This document shows, piece after piece, positions 16,682-26,680 of a DNA stretch of 64,000 bases. Under the pieces are notes generated by a model that ran no database searches, was not told where the DNA came from, and worked only from the letters and a program-made list of their open reading frames with translations. A program made the position numbers and the translations under genes. Position 1 is the stretch's first letter. Every line of letters begins with the position of its first letter. Source of the DNA: Pararhodonellum marinum (GTDB taxonomy: Bacteria > Bacteroidota > Bacteroidia > Cytophagales > Cyclobacteriaceae); the NCBI RefSeq assembly GCF_015354735.1, contig NZ_JACEFJ010000002.1, forward strand, positions 496,001 to 560,000, given 5' to 3'.

Positions 16682-17779
16682 TTACCTATTCCTCAAAGCC
16701 TCCACAGCACTTTCCATCAATTGGTTGTGGACTTCATGGTAATTGTTATTCAATAAGATCAAGGTTTTGTTCTGATCAATAAACCTCATGATCAGCGTTT
16801 TGTACCCCGGGTTGTCTCCGGTGTGGGAGACAATCTTACCGAAATGCTCATCTTCTTCCAAATCCCAGCCAAAGCCGTAGTTACTCAAGCTCCCATCATT
16901 CAATGGCTGAGGTGTAAAAGCCAATTCCATAGTTTCATTGTTTACCAAATTGCCCGAATACAAGGCCTGATCCCAGATCAATAAATCCTGAGCCGTACTG
17001 CTGACCCTTCCTGGACCTTTGCGATTCCCCAACCAAACCGTATAATCCGAGGAATGGAATTTATTTGCATTGACGTAATTCCCATTTTCATTTTTCAGAT
17101 GACCTGCGGCAAAGTTGGAAACCTTGGCTTTTTCCTCCAAAGTTCGGATATCGGTATTTCCCATGCCCAATGGTTGGAAAATCCATTCCCTTGACAGCTC
17201 AATAAAATCCCTGCCGGTGACTTTTTCCACGATACTGGCCAGAAAAACATAAGCGGTATTGCTGTATTCATATTTTTCTCCGGGTTGGGCCAACATGGGA
17301 GGTTGGTATTTCCTCAAATATTCCAGAATATCCCCATTGTCAGCTACTCTGCTTTTGTCCCAATGCTTGTCCATCACCTCCTGATAATCCGGTAGCCCAT
17401 TGGTATGGGTCAGCAATTGCCTGATGCTGATGCCGGGATAAGGAACATCGAGATAATCGGTAAGCTCATCCTCATAAGTCAAAAGTCCTTTTTCCGCACA
17501 TTTCATCACCATCATGGCTGTAAACTGTTTGGAGACCGAGGCCATTTCAAATACATCGGTAGCTTTAAGCGGGATTTTTTGTTCGTAAGATCGGTAACCT
17601 GTGGCTTTTTCAAACACTACTTCTCCATCTATTGCCAAAAGCAAAATGCCCGAGAAACCTTTGGATTCGGCTTCGGCATAGGCTTTATCAACCTTTGAGA
17701 TTTGAGCTGAAACGAAGGGACTAAAAAGCAGAAAGATTAAAAAAGGAAAAATCGAAATGTTGGCTTTGATGGATTCCAT
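16682..17779 (-). CDS. Secreted serine hydrolase of the beta-lactamase / class C (AmpC-like, PBP4*) fold
   Basis: 365 residues from ATG 17779, chosen because it opens with a signal peptide (ISIFPFLIFLLFSPFVSAQ). The three motifs of the fold are present: S81-V-S-K84 in ASVSKQF, the Y-S-N motif in KYEYSNTAYV, and H-T-G in VSHTGDNPGYKTLI in place of K-T-G. The family (Pfam Beta-lactamase) includes D-alanyl carboxypeptidases, esterases and class C enzymes; the H-T-G variant is typical of esterase/peptidase members and does not by itself imply antibiotic resistance. An upstream ATG at 17806 is possible. Confidence 0.85.
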   Translation of the reverse strand: MESIKANISIFPFLIFLLFSPFVSAQISKVDKAYAEAESKGFSGILLLAIDGEVVFEKATGYRSYEQKIPLKATDVFEMASVSKQFTAMMVMKCAEKGLLTYEDELTDYLDVPYPGISIRQLLTHTNGLPDYQEVMDKHWDKSRVADNGDILEYLRKYQPPMLAQPGEKYEYSNTAYVFLASIVEKVTGRDFIELSREWIFQPLGMGNTDIRTLEEKAKVSNFAAGHLKNENGNYVNANKFHSSDYTVWLGNRKGPGRVSSTAQDLLIWDQALYSGNLVNNETMELAFTPQPLNDGSLSNYGFGWDLEEDEHFGKIVSHTGDNPGYKTLIMRFIDQNKTLILLNNNYHEVHNQLMESAVEALRNR

Positions 17780-17891
17780 GATTGAGTATTCTAGGTTTGA
17801 TTTCAATTTCTAAATCTGCCAAAAAATCAGGTTAAATTCAAACCCAAAAACCAACATACTAGGGAGATTTCATTTGGCCTCCTTTTCTCCC

Positions 17892-18767
17892 TCAAAATGG
17901 TATGGTCATTCCAAGCCAGGGAATTGCTAGAAATCCGCCTAAACTGGCTATGGGAATAATGAAGCCATAATCCAAACCTACCCTGTTGATAAATCTTCTT
18001 CCACCCACTGATATGATGGCAGTATGGATATCAGGCGAAGGAATAAAATAATTTTCAGTGATAAAATATCCCTTGGGGCCGGTTCTATACATGCCACCTA
18101 AACTGATAATGGGATGACTTATGGAAGATTTGCCAGAAAATGCCCATCCCAAACCCACATTGATGTTTTGGTCTTTGTTGCCAAAAGTATTCACCGCATA
18201 GAGCACCCCGAAGCCAGTAGATTTTCTATCCACCACAGCCCCTACTAAGGCCCCAACTCCGATATGGTGTTTGTCCTCGACTACAGGTATAGAAGCTTTT
18301 ACATTGAGCCAAACGGGTGTGGATGAGCCACCCAATAAAAACAGTGGAATAATGCCAGTAGATACCGAAATGTTATCTGAAACCCCAAATGTCGCTTGAT
18401 TCAACAAGATCCAGGCATTTTGGTAGTAGGATTCCCCTTTGTCTAAAGCAAAGCCATTGGGGCTAAAAAAATACCGGGTGGCCTGGAAGTTGTCAAACCA
18501 TGGAACACCGTCAACCAAACTTCGGTAGGTAAGTAAGACAATACTTTCAATGCTGTGCTTTTGGATGATGGCTTTGGTGAAATCTCCGATCCTCAAGGTA
18601 AGGGATTCATCATCTTCATGGATGATTTTCCCAATGAATTCATTGCCATCCAAAGTGGTAACCCGAAATACTTGCTCTACCCTACTTTCTTCCTGCGCCC
18701 ATATAGGCTGTGAATAGAGTAGCATGAAAAGACAAGTCACAATTAGAAAAAAAACCAACGGTTTCAT
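17892..18767 (-). CDS. Exported protein, predicted small N-terminal beta domain plus beta-barrel-like region
   Basis: 291 residues, not recognised with certainty. A signal peptide (VFFLIVTCLFMLLYSQPIWA) is followed by about 55 residues, VEQVFRVTTLDGNEFIGKII then ESLTLRIGDFTKAIIQKHSI. This looks like a compact beta domain often found before membrane barrel regions in Bacteroidota. The remainder alternates polar and hydrophobic residues with many Gly (IGVGALVGAVVDRKSTGFGV, RRFINRVGLDYGFIIPIASL), as expected for outer-membrane strands. Its 5' end and upstream region are duplicated at 24239-24335. Confidence 0.6.
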   Translation of the reverse strand: MKPLVFFLIVTCLFMLLYSQPIWAQEESRVEQVFRVTTLDGNEFIGKIIHEDDESLTLRIGDFTKAIIQKHSIESIVLLTYRSLVDGVPWFDNFQATRYFFSPNGFALDKGESYYQNAWILLNQATFGVSDNISVSTGIIPLFLLGGSSTPVWLNVKASIPVVEDKHHIGVGALVGAVVDRKSTGFGVLYAVNTFGNKDQNINVGLGWAFSGKSSISHPIISLGGMYRTGPKGYFITENYFIPSPDIHTAIISVGGRRFINRVGLDYGFIIPIASLGGFLAIPWLGMTIPF

Positions 18768-18843
18768 GGTTTGAAAAAGGTTAATCTGAAAGAAAAATAG
18801 GACTGGAATTTTAAATAGATCAACCCTAAAGAAAAGTGTTACC
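18745..18843 (-). repeat. Duplicated 5'-end/upstream region, copy 1
   Basis: About 99 bases spanning the start codon (18765-18767) and the upstream region of the gene at 17892. It matches 24239-24335 at roughly 85% by eye, in the same orientation; the longest shared block is GGTTAATCTGAAAGAAAAAT (20 bases). Confidence 0.7.
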
Positions 18844-18997
18844 GTAAGGAACAGTTTGAAACCAAACCATTTTGTTCTTTAAAAATAAAACAGGAAAAGG
18901 TTTTGGTCCAAATCTAGGCTAGAAGAGCGATTAACTAATTTGCAAAAGTTTGTCAACCAGAGGGGATTTCGAAACATGGTAAGAAGGTGTGCTTTAG

Positions 18998-21900
18998 TTA
19001 ATTTGAAGGCAAATAGATCACAAATTCAGCGCCTTCACCTTCTTTTTGTATGAGTCGGAGCTTTCCTTCATGGCCTTGAGTGATGATGTCATAGCAAAGA
19101 CTAAGGCCCAATCCAGTGCCTTCTCCGGTAGGTTTGGTAGTGAAGAAAGGCTCAAAAATCTTTTCTCGAATGGCTTCAGGAATACCTGGACCGTTATCTG
19201 ACACGGAGATGTAAACCATTCCATCTTTGACTCCAGTGATTACTTTTATTTTAGGTTCATAACTTTCATTGAGCAATTGCTTTTTGGTTCGGGTGGCATC
19301 CATTGAATTTCCAATAAGGTTCATTAATACTTGACCTATTTCCTGACCTACAATTTTTATTCTGGGAATATTGGGATCAAAACCATATTCGATATTGCCG
19401 CTGAATTCCTGATTTTGCGCTTTTTTCCCATTGTAAGCGAGATCGGTATATTTTTTCACCAGATCATTGATGTCAAAAAGTTCAGCAGTGGATTGGGTGC
19501 CACGGGCATGTTGCATCATGGAATGAACGATTGAATCTGCTCTTTTTCCATGTTTTTCTATTCTTAAAGTATTTTCCTTAAGCTGGCCCATTACATATTC
19601 CACTTCTCCCAAATCTCCCAACTTAAGGGCTTGATCCAACTCTTCTACAAGTTCTACGGAAACTTCAGAAAAGTTATTGATGAAATTGAGGGGGTTTTTG
19701 ATTTCATGTGCAATCCCTGTGGCGAGCCTGCCCAGAGAGGCCATTTTTTCTGATTGGATCAGGCGGTTTTGTGTGGACTTCAATTCATGATAAGCTTTTT
19801 CAAGTTCTTTGATTTTTTCGATCTCTAAGGCTTTCTTTTCCACATCCGCCTTTAAGGCCTTGGCTTCAGCTTCGGCTGCCATTGATCTTGCATTAGCTGC
19901 CTCAGCATGTAGTTCTGCTTCTCTAATCCTTGCAGCATCTCTTTCTTTTTTTGTCAACCTATATCTCTGGTATTTATCAATAGCAAAAACAATTGACCCT
20001 ATCAAGACCACATAAAATAACATAGCATACCACCTAAGCCAAGGTACTGGTTTTATAAAAAAGTCAAACTGCAATGGTGTTTCTGAAGACACCCCACTCT
20101 CATTGATGGCCATAATTTCCAAAGAGTATTTCTTAGGAAAAAAGAATGCCGGCAAGTTGGTGTAGCGCAACCTTTTGACGGTAGAAGGAGACGTCCAATT
20201 CTCTTCATACCCTTTGAGCCTAGTTTGATAGCGTACCCCAGCTATGTTGGCAAAACTAAGTGCCGAATATTCGAAAGTCACCTCATTTCTTCCTCTGCTT
20301 TGATAAACGATATCAACCAATGTCAGCTGAATGGTTGGAGGCACTTCATTGGGCCTATCAAGCGAAGGAATGTAGATAGATAGTCCGTTGGCAGTGCCAA
20401 AATAAACTTCTCCATCCAAGCCTACCTGAACTGAACCATACAACCAAACCTCATTATCTATAAGACCATCTTGCCGGCTGATGGTTTTGAGTACCTTAGC
20501 TTCCCTTGGATCCACTTCAGCTAATCCATTGTTTGTTCCGACCCAAAAATTCCTGGTTAAAATGGATTCAGCAAAACTAATAGCATTATCTGAAGGTAGG
20601 CCATTTGAACTATTTATTCTATGTATGATTTCTGCAGATAGGTTATTGATAGCGAATAGCCCTTCCTGGGTGCCTACCCATAATTTATCCTCTTGCCAAA
20701 GAAGCTTTTCGATGTGGTTAGTTGGTGCTCCATTATCAATATTCCAAAAAGGTTTGAAAAGCGTAATGTCACTTGGAGACTTGGTAATATTTTCCAAATA
20801 TTCTAAACTGATGGGTTGAATACTTTTGTATAGGCCTTTATCCAATGTTCCTACCCACAAATGTCCGGCTTCATCATAGGCAACCGACTTGTAAATGGAG
20901 CTAGGAAGACCATGTTCGGGGCCAAAGTGATAGATTTTACTTTGCACCACCCCATACAAACTTTTCAAGCCTGGGAACCAAACTGATTCTACTTTATTTT
21001 GAGTAGCGTGTGTTTTGATGCTTAAATGTTCAGCAGCTAGAAAGGGAGGGCTATTTGGAATCGAAAATAAATAGGCCTGGGTGCCGAAAAGGGTGATGTT
21101 GCGGATATTTTGAGCGGTCTCTAGGATATCTTTGCTATTAAAGGCGATAGCATTTAATCCCTGAGTGGTGGCGATCCAGATCCTACCTCGAGGATCCATG
21201 GCTAATCCATTGACCCAATCCCCTAATAATCCTTCTTTTTGGGTGATGTATTGCGAATCTCCGCTGTTATCCACACAGGTCGCCCCGCCCTCAGTGCCTA
21301 CCCAAAACCGACATGGACTAAGTCCTCTTTCAGTTATGAGTACACTATTTACCCTTTCGGATGGCAATACAGGCTTTTCTCCTGAGATAGATCTTGCCGA
21401 AAAATTTTCAAAGGCATTGTAGTTGAAACGTAGTTTGGAAATACCTCCTGACTGTGCCACCCACATATTGCCTTCTCTGTCCTTGAGGACTTGAAAGACG
21501 TTGACACTTAAAAGTCCATTTGATCGCTGATAGGCTCCCGTCTTTTCACCAGTGGATTGATTGAATTTGATGATGCCGGAAGCCCCGTTGCTTACCCAAA
21601 TTGAATTGTCTTGAAAAGAGGTGATACTTGCGATATTCGAAGGCTGAATCTGAGCTAAGAAAATTGGACTTTCTTTAAAATTCTTGAATAAAACGACTTC
21701 TCCATTTTGTTTGTAAGCCCAGATTTGTTTATCCTGGTCCTCAAATAAAGCTAAAAAATTTTCCTCCCCAGAATTTTTATCCCCGCTATACAGTTCTATG
21801 GGTTCATGATCTGAAAATTTAACGATTCTGCCCCCTTCCAAACCTGCAATTACAGCACCTTCTTGATAGGGGATCAAAGATTTGATTTGCAAAACACCTG

Positions 21901-22441
21901 ACCCGTAAAGATCGCTGGATTTACTTTGAACAGAAAGGGAATCTGACTCATCTATTTCATAGATCAATAGCCCTTTACCATCCGGACCAACCCATACCCT
22001 ACCTTTACTGTCTACCGTGAATTGGTTCATGGTAAGTGCATCCCCTACTAAAGGGATACCTTGATAAGTGGAGGTAAATTTGATCCGTTTGCCTTGCTGG
22101 TAGTTTTGAATAGGTTCTTCAGATACCACAAGACCAGAATTAGATGAAACCCAAAGGTGACCTGCACCATCTTCAAGAAGCTGCCACGTTCCAAGGTCAA
22201 CCAAACCATCCTGCTGACCGTAGATTTCCATATTGGAACCATCGAATCTTATCAATCCTGAAGAAAATGCACTCAGCCATATAAAACCTTCCTTGTCTTG
22301 GTAAACATTAGTTACCATAGCAGAAGGAAGAGCATTCAATTCATTGTTTGGGGTGTAGTATACGAATGGGAGCTCTTGTGCCCCAGAGGTAATCCATACA
22401 AATGATAAGAGTAACGATAATAAATGATTCCGACTGATCAT
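18998..22441 (-). CDS. Two-component propeller sensor histidine kinase (no receiver)
   Basis: 1147 residues. After a signal peptide come repeated two-component-regulator propeller motifs (for example [48 protein letters not shown]), a Y_Y_Y domain ([28 protein letters not shown]) and a membrane helix at about residues 800-820. A long Ala/Glu-rich coiled coil follows, then a histidine kinase core: His in [21 protein letters not shown]-box [12 protein letters not shown], and the G boxes DNGPGIPE and [10 protein letters not shown]. Unlike the hybrid HTCS regulators of glycan loci it ends after the kinase, with no receiver or AraC domain. It lies 22 bases behind the lipoprotein gene at 22464 and is probably co-transcribed with it. 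Confidence 0.9.
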   Translation of the reverse strand: MISRNHLLSLLLSFVWITSGAQELPFVYYTPNNELNALPSAMVTNVYQDKEGFIWLSAFSSGLIRFDGSNMEIYGQQDGLVDLGTWQLLEDGAGHLWVSSNSGLVVSEEPIQNYQQGKRIKFTSTYQGIPLVGDALTMNQFTVDSKGRVWVGPDGKGLLIYEIDESDSLSVQSKSSDLYGSGVLQIKSLIPYQEGAVIAGLEGGRIVKFSDHEPIELYSGDKNSGEENFLALFEDQDKQIWAYKQNGEVVLFKNFKESPIFLAQIQPSNIASITSFQDNSIWVSNGASGIIKFNQSTGEKTGAYQRSNGLLSVNVFQVLKDREGNMWVAQSGGISKLRFNYNAFENFSARSISGEKPVLPSERVNSVLITERGLSPCRFWVGTEGGATCVDNSGDSQYITQKEGLLGDWVNGLAMDPRGRIWIATTQGLNAIAFNSKDILETAQNIRNITLFGTQAYLFSIPNSPPFLAAEHLSIKTHATQNKVESVWFPGLKSLYGVVQSKIYHFGPEHGLPSSIYKSVAYDEAGHLWVGTLDKGLYKSIQPISLEYLENITKSPSDITLFKPFWNIDNGAPTNHIEKLLWQEDKLWVGTQEGLFAINNLSAEIIHRINSSNGLPSDNAISFAESILTRNFWVGTNNGLAEVDPREAKVLKTISRQDGLIDNEVWLYGSVQVGLDGEVYFGTANGLSIYIPSLDRPNEVPPTIQLTLVDIVYQSRGRNEVTFEYSALSFANIAGVRYQTRLKGYEENWTSPSTVKRLRYTNLPAFFFPKKYSLEIMAINESGVSSETPLQFDFFIKPVPWLRWYAMLFYVVLIGSIVFAIDKYQRYRLTKKERDAARIREAELHAEAANARSMAAEAEAKALKADVEKKALEIEKIKELEKAYHELKSTQNRLIQSEKMASLGRLATGIAHEIKNPLNFINNFSEVSVELVEELDQALKLGDLGEVEYVMGQLKENTLRIEKHGKRADSIVHSMMQHARGTQSTAELFDINDLVKKYTDLAYNGKKAQNQEFSGNIEYGFDPNIPRIKIVGQEIGQVLMNLIGNSMDATRTKKQLLNESYEPKIKVITGVKDGMVYISVSDNGPGIPEAIREKIFEPFFTTKPTGEGTGLGLSLCYDIITQGHEGKLRLIQKEGEGAEFVIYLPSN

Positions 22442-22463
22442 TTAGATTTGAATTATCATAACC

Positions 22464-23813
22464 TTATCTTACTCCTCCAGTACCATTGAAGAAGGTTAAT
22501 AAATCAGTACTTCTGATCAAATCTCTTGAATTGGCAGAAAATGCATCAGACTGAATTCTACCAGATTCTGAAATACAAGCACCTTTAATGACACAGCCAA
22601 TCCCCTCTCCGTATATCAGTAATGCCATGTTAAAATCATCCGCCAACTCAGCTTTTCCGTTGACAATAACGATAGCACCACGCTTAGAAACTACGTTCAT
22701 CTCCGCTGCCAGTAGTTGTCTAAAGAATTTTTTGTCATCACTTTCTGATTCTTGGGCTTTTTTACCATTTGGCAAAGCAAGGATGGCCAATGCACTCTCT
22801 ATTTTATTATCTCCAAACTCAAACGGTATTGGAAGCAATAAATTTTCAATATCCAAAAGAATGGCCAACATAGCCTCTTTATTTTTTCCTCTTGGTTTAT
22901 TTGCTTCATTTAATTGACTTATCCAAAAACTTGCTGGCTGGGTATTCAACAGAATTACATTTTGCTGGATATCATTAATGATTTTGGAAGAATTGGGGAG
23001 ATAACCAAAATTGAGGTCCTTCTTGTTTTCATTGACCTGATTTAATTCAATAAAGATTGGTGTGGAAGGATCATAATTTTCGTTCAGCAATTTGTCTGCA
23101 GATCTTATGGTATAATTCCCTGGTAAAACTTTTATATTAAAAAAACCTCCATCGATTGTTTTTACTTCTGCTACCACTTTTTGATCCACATTATTTACTA
23201 CCGTAATAGGGAATCCCGCTAATCCCATTTCAGAAGGTTCTTTTTTGCCGTTTGCATCCGAATCAATAAATATGCTGCCGCTAAGGGTGGAAACACCTTT
23301 GCATGGACCTACAACAGAACTGCTCATAGTAACGCCTCCCCTGGTTACAGTAGCTTCTATTATACCCAAAGAAACATCACCTTCAAAAGTAAGCGAGTAA
23401 TTTTGGGAGCCTGTACTGGAAACTGATGCATTCCATTTTACTTTGTTTCCTTCAATGCCGGAAGCATTCTGGGGAGATCTTCCGATCAACTTTCCTGCAC
23501 AGGCTGGAATTTCAAGAAAAAAACTGTCAAGCTGTGGGTTTTTCCCCTCCCCTGATACAGTGTAGAAAAAAGTGGTTGATCCATTGACAAATTCCCTTCC
23601 AAGAAATTTTACCGTGTAACTATTAATGGAGACGGTTTCAAATTCACTAAGTTGAGCGAGAAGGGGGTCATTTGTAACTAGAGTGGAAAACACTGCATTG
23701 GCTTCCAATACAGAATCTTCTTGGATTTGCTTATCTTCTTCCATTAAGTCGCAACCCTGAAGGATAGAACCGGAAAGAAATATCAACAATATTATTTTAA
23801 TATTTTTTTTCAT
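22464..23813 (-). CDS. Lipoprotein with an SdrD-B/Cna-B-like domain
   Basis: 449 residues. The signal peptide ends in a lipobox (SILQGC). Residues about 170-270 contain SGSIFIDSDANGKKEPSEMG, LAGFPITVVN and GNYTIRS, the pattern of SdrD-B/Cna-B beta-sandwich domains with Asp-rich D-x-D-x-N-G-x metal-binding loops. The rest is not recognised. It precedes the propeller histidine kinase by 22 bases, so it may deliver or modulate that sensor's signal; this is inferred only from position. Confidence 0.65.
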   Translation of the reverse strand: MKKNIKIILLIFLSGSILQGCDLMEEDKQIQEDSVLEANAVFSTLVTNDPLLAQLSEFETVSINSYTVKFLGREFVNGSTTFFYTVSGEGKNPQLDSFFLEIPACAGKLIGRSPQNASGIEGNKVKWNASVSSTGSQNYSLTFEGDVSLGIIEATVTRGGVTMSSSVVGPCKGVSTLSGSIFIDSDANGKKEPSEMGLAGFPITVVNNVDQKVVAEVKTIDGGFFNIKVLPGNYTIRSADKLLNENYDPSTPIFIELNQVNENKKDLNFGYLPNSSKIINDIQQNVILLNTQPASFWISQLNEANKPRGKNKEAMLAILLDIENLLLPIPFEFGDNKIESALAILALPNGKKAQESESDDKKFFRQLLAAEMNVVSKRGAIVIVNGKAELADDFNMALLIYGEGIGCVIKGACISESGRIQSDAFSANSRDLIRSTDLLTFFNGTGGVR

Positions 23814-24206
23814 ATTTTCAAGTTTTTTTGGAAAAAGGATAAGTAAAATACTTTTGATATTTTAAGTTTTCTCTAACTAGAATTTCAATACAAAACGAAG
23901 GGTTCCAAGACTAGAAATTAGAGCTGAAAACAGTCTCCGAATATACCTAATATTAGGTATTAAATGCAAAAAAACAAATTTAAAATACATTTATTTTAGC
24001 AAAAAACCGATCATCAAAAGGATTGAGGCCCAAGGTTTTATCGGTGTTTCCAAAGGTTGAAATTAGAAGAAATTCCTCTTTACAATTTTTGAAATTATTA
24101 TAGAAGTACCTAAACGAAAGTTGAATTGAAAGGCTATTTTATGGCCCAATAAAAATAGGAGTATTTATAGAATAACTCTTGGGCTATTAGTCAGCAATTT
24201 GAATCT

Positions 24207-24260
24207 TCAATTCATGAAGCACCATGAAGCACAGAAACAGAAAAAAACTAGCGGTATCAT
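24207..24260 (-). pseudogene. N-terminal stub of a paralogue of the 17892-18767 gene
   Basis: From the ATG at 24260 the minus strand encodes MIPLVFFCFCASWCFMN then TGA. This parallels MKPLVFFLIVTCLFMLLYS at the start of the gene at 18767, and the upstream 70 bases are also shared. The homology ends within the signal peptide, so only a start region survives. Confidence 0.5.
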
Positions 24261-24335
24261 CGTTTGAAATAGGTTAATCTGAAAGAAAAATAGAATCGGA
24301 ATTTTAATAGATCAACCCTAAAGAAAAATGTTACC
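24239..24335 (-). repeat. Duplicated 5'-end/upstream region, copy 2
   Basis: Counterpart of 18745-18843. The aligned region includes the start codon and a shared ATAGATCAACCCTAAAGAAA block; the copy has several substitutions and short indels. Confidence 0.7.
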
Positions 24336-24403
24336 TATTCTGAAAAAGATCAGAACTACATCTTCAAAACCGAAAGGGAACGGTTTATTGGGGGATATAA
24401 AAT

Positions 24404-24816
24404 TTATTTGGGTAGAGCAGTTTTATCTCGAATTGTGATTTTTGGATGAAGGACATCCCACATCAAGAAGGCAAAAATCAAGGTAAAAACCGCAAATGAC
24501 TTTTCGAAGCTTGCCATGGCGTAAACGTTCCTATCGTATTTACTACAAATAAAATGAAAAATATCCACAGGATGTATCTAATTGCTTTTTGACTGAAAAC
24601 GGGTTTCAAATAACCTCCTTTCATGAGTAAAACAAATCCTAAAAACAAATTGATAAGGATGGATAGTGCTTCAAAAACCAACATTTCTGAATCATTTTGG
24701 AGCCTGCCGCCCCAAACGATGTCATAGGGAATCAGTTTGACCAACACGTCAGCATGAAAAAGGACTACAGCAAGAAGCAAACCCTAAAGGATGTGAATAG
24801 ACGTTTTTTGGCCCAT
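24404..24816 (-). pseudogene. Small membrane protein gene broken by an in-frame stop and a frameshift
   Basis: Reading from ATG 24816 gives MGQKTSIHIL, an in-frame TAG (24784-24786), then GLLLAVVLFHADVLVKLIPY and about 70 further residues with two hydrophobic helices, ending in RYILWIFFILFVVNTIG. At about 24527 the frame must shift by one base to continue as NVYAMASFEKSFAVFTLIFA then FLMWDVL, ending at TAA 24404-24406. One missing A after GGA would restore it. The repaired protein would be about 137 residues with roughly four membrane helices. I do not recognise a named family. Either two real mutations or sequence errors explain the breaks. Confidence 0.6.
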
Positions 24817-25147
24817 TTTAATGTGAAGTTTGATGTAAGGCTAATCCTTTTTAAATCTAAGTAATTTTAAATCAGATAAATTATGGTCAAACTCTTTTTG
24901 TCCTTTCATGCCCATTTGCTCAAGACAGGATTGCCTGAGGGGGTAAATTAGCGAGTCTTAGTTTCAAATTGATGGAATTTCTTGTATTTTCAACTTTTAC
25001 TGCGAACCATTATGAACAGCCATGCATATGATTTAGACGAATAGCCTCTCAAAAGAGAAAAACAGGTATCATTTAGATTTCGGGGTAGTCAAGAAGAACA
25101 AACTGTTCAAAATATTAACGCTTAAATTTCAGCCCTTTTTATCCGCT
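24817..25147. other. Intergenic region before the signalling cluster
   Basis: About 330 bases between the divergent broken membrane protein gene and the histidine kinase at 25148. It should hold the promoter of the kinase cluster, but I find no exact TAnnTTTG element and nothing else that I can name. Confidence 0.5.
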
Positions 25148-26551
25148 ATGAATTTTGAAAACATCATTGCTTTAATTCTCCTCTATTACCTTAGAAAGCC
25201 TATAGGTGTGGCCGCCATTAGCCCCGAATGGAAAAATTGGTTGAAATGGGGGATGATTGTCGCGGTGACTACCTTGGTCCTGCAAGCAACCAATCTGCTT
25301 CCTGATTTGCTGACCAAGTTCATCGGATTGGCCCTGATTGCCGGAGTGGTATATGCCGTGGTCAATATTGAAGATTTTCATGGCAGAAGGAGTTTGGTAT
25401 ATGCCTTGCTGCCACTGATAGTAATTTCTGTCATTTCAGACATCATAGAATTTGTCAGTCCAAATTGGTACAAAACACTGGAATACCTTTTGGATATCGC
25501 TGGATTTTTTGCTTTGATATGGGCCATCAGCATGTGGTTTATTTCCAGAAAGCAAAGGAAGGCTTTGGAACTGGAAAGAAAAAAGGCAGAGGAAAGAGAA
25601 AAGGAATTCAGGATCACCGAATCCTTAAAAGCTGAATTGGAGGTACAGGTGGCTGAACGGACGGCTGCACTGACCCAACAAAAGGAAGCCTTGGAAAAGG
25701 CCTTGAATGAGTTGAAGTCCACACAAACCCAATTGATTCATGCAGAGAAAATGGCCTCCTTAGGGGAGCTTACTGCGGGGATTGCCCATGAAATCCAGAA
25801 TCCGCTGAACTTTGTAAATAACTTTTCTGAGGTGAGCCATGAGTTGATCCAGGAAATGCAGGAGGAATTATCCAAAGGAGAAATAGAAGAGGTGAAGGCC
25901 ATTGCCATGGATTTGGCACAAAACCTAGAGAAAATCAACCACCACGGGAAACGGGCAGATGCTATCGTCAAAGGGATGCTCCAACACAGCAGGAGCAATG
26001 ATGGAAAAAAAGACCTGTGTGACCTCAATGCCATTGCGGATGAATACCTGCGGCTTTCCTATCACGGACTAAGGGCAAAAGATAAATCATTCAATTCGGA
26101 TTTTTCTATCGAACTTGACCCTGACCTACCTAAGGTGGAAGGAATTCCACAAGAGCTCGGAAGAGTGATTCTCAACCTGATCAACAATGCATTTTATGCT
26201 GTCAATGAACGAAGCAAAAATGCAAAGGATGAAAAGGATCCAAATCTGCAGACCTATAAACCTAAAGTGACCATATCCACCTCAACAATACCTGATTTCA
26301 AAGGGAAAAAAGGGGTTAAAATATCCTTATCTGACAATGGGTCAGGGATTCCAGAAAATATCAGGTCAAAAATTTTTCAGCCGTTTTTTACCACCAAGCC
26401 AACCGGGCAAGGCACTGGCCTAGGCTTATCTTTGAGCTATGACATTATCAAAGCCCATGGAGGAAATCTTACCCTTAAGTCTAAAGAGGGATTGGGAACC
26501 ACCTTCGAAATCACACTACCTGGAGTGGATCAGTCAAGGAAAGTATTGTGA
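25148..26551 (+). CDS. Membrane sensor histidine kinase 1 of the cluster
   Basis: 467 residues. About four hydrophobic helices fill residues 1-135, with very short loops, so no large periplasmic sensor. A Lys/Glu-rich coiled coil (about 138-190) follows, then the kinase: phospho-acceptor His in SLGELTAGIAHEIQNPLNFV, N-box VILNLINNAFYAV, and DNGSGIPENI plus [10 protein letters not shown] in the ATP domain. The dimerisation helix (NPLNFVNNFSEVSHELI) closely resembles those of the kinases at 26681 and 18998. It has no receiver of its own; candidate partners are the two receivers at 27821 and 28214. Confidence 0.88.
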   Translation: MNFENIIALILLYYLRKPIGVAAISPEWKNWLKWGMIVAVTTLVLQATNLLPDLLTKFIGLALIAGVVYAVVNIEDFHGRRSLVYALLPLIVISVISDIIEFVSPNWYKTLEYLLDIAGFFALIWAISMWFISRKQRKALELERKKAEEREKEFRITESLKAELEVQVAERTAALTQQKEALEKALNELKSTQTQLIHAEKMASLGELTAGIAHEIQNPLNFVNNFSEVSHELIQEMQEELSKGEIEEVKAIAMDLAQNLEKINHHGKRADAIVKGMLQHSRSNDGKKDLCDLNAIADEYLRLSYHGLRAKDKSFNSDFSIELDPDLPKVEGIPQELGRVILNLINNAFYAVNERSKNAKDEKDPNLQTYKPKVTISTSTIPDFKGKKGVKISLSDNGSGIPENIRSKIFQPFFTTKPTGQGTGLGLSLSYDIIKAHGGNLTLKSKEGLGTTFEITLPGVDQSRKVL

Positions 26552-26680
26552 TGGATTAACAGCAAATAAAATTAGGTAGATAGTCCTGAAAATTCTTGAA
26601 AATATTGAAAATATGGGTCTAAATCAGAAAATATCGGAACAATTATGTATTTTACATCCATATTAGACCTTACTTATTGT

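Larger units (their letters stand above)
23814..24403. other. Non-coding stretch, AT-rich, with gene debris
   Basis: Contains the presumed promoter region of the lipoprotein gene ending at 23813 and a degenerate 5' gene fragment at 24207-24260 within a duplicated segment (24239-24335). I see no other feature. Confidence 0.6.

Noticed and set aside
16682-17779. Class C beta-lactamase as an antibiotic resistance gene
   Set aside because: The third motif is H-T-G rather than K-T-G and the family is dominated by esterases and peptidases; sequence alone gives no support for resistance.
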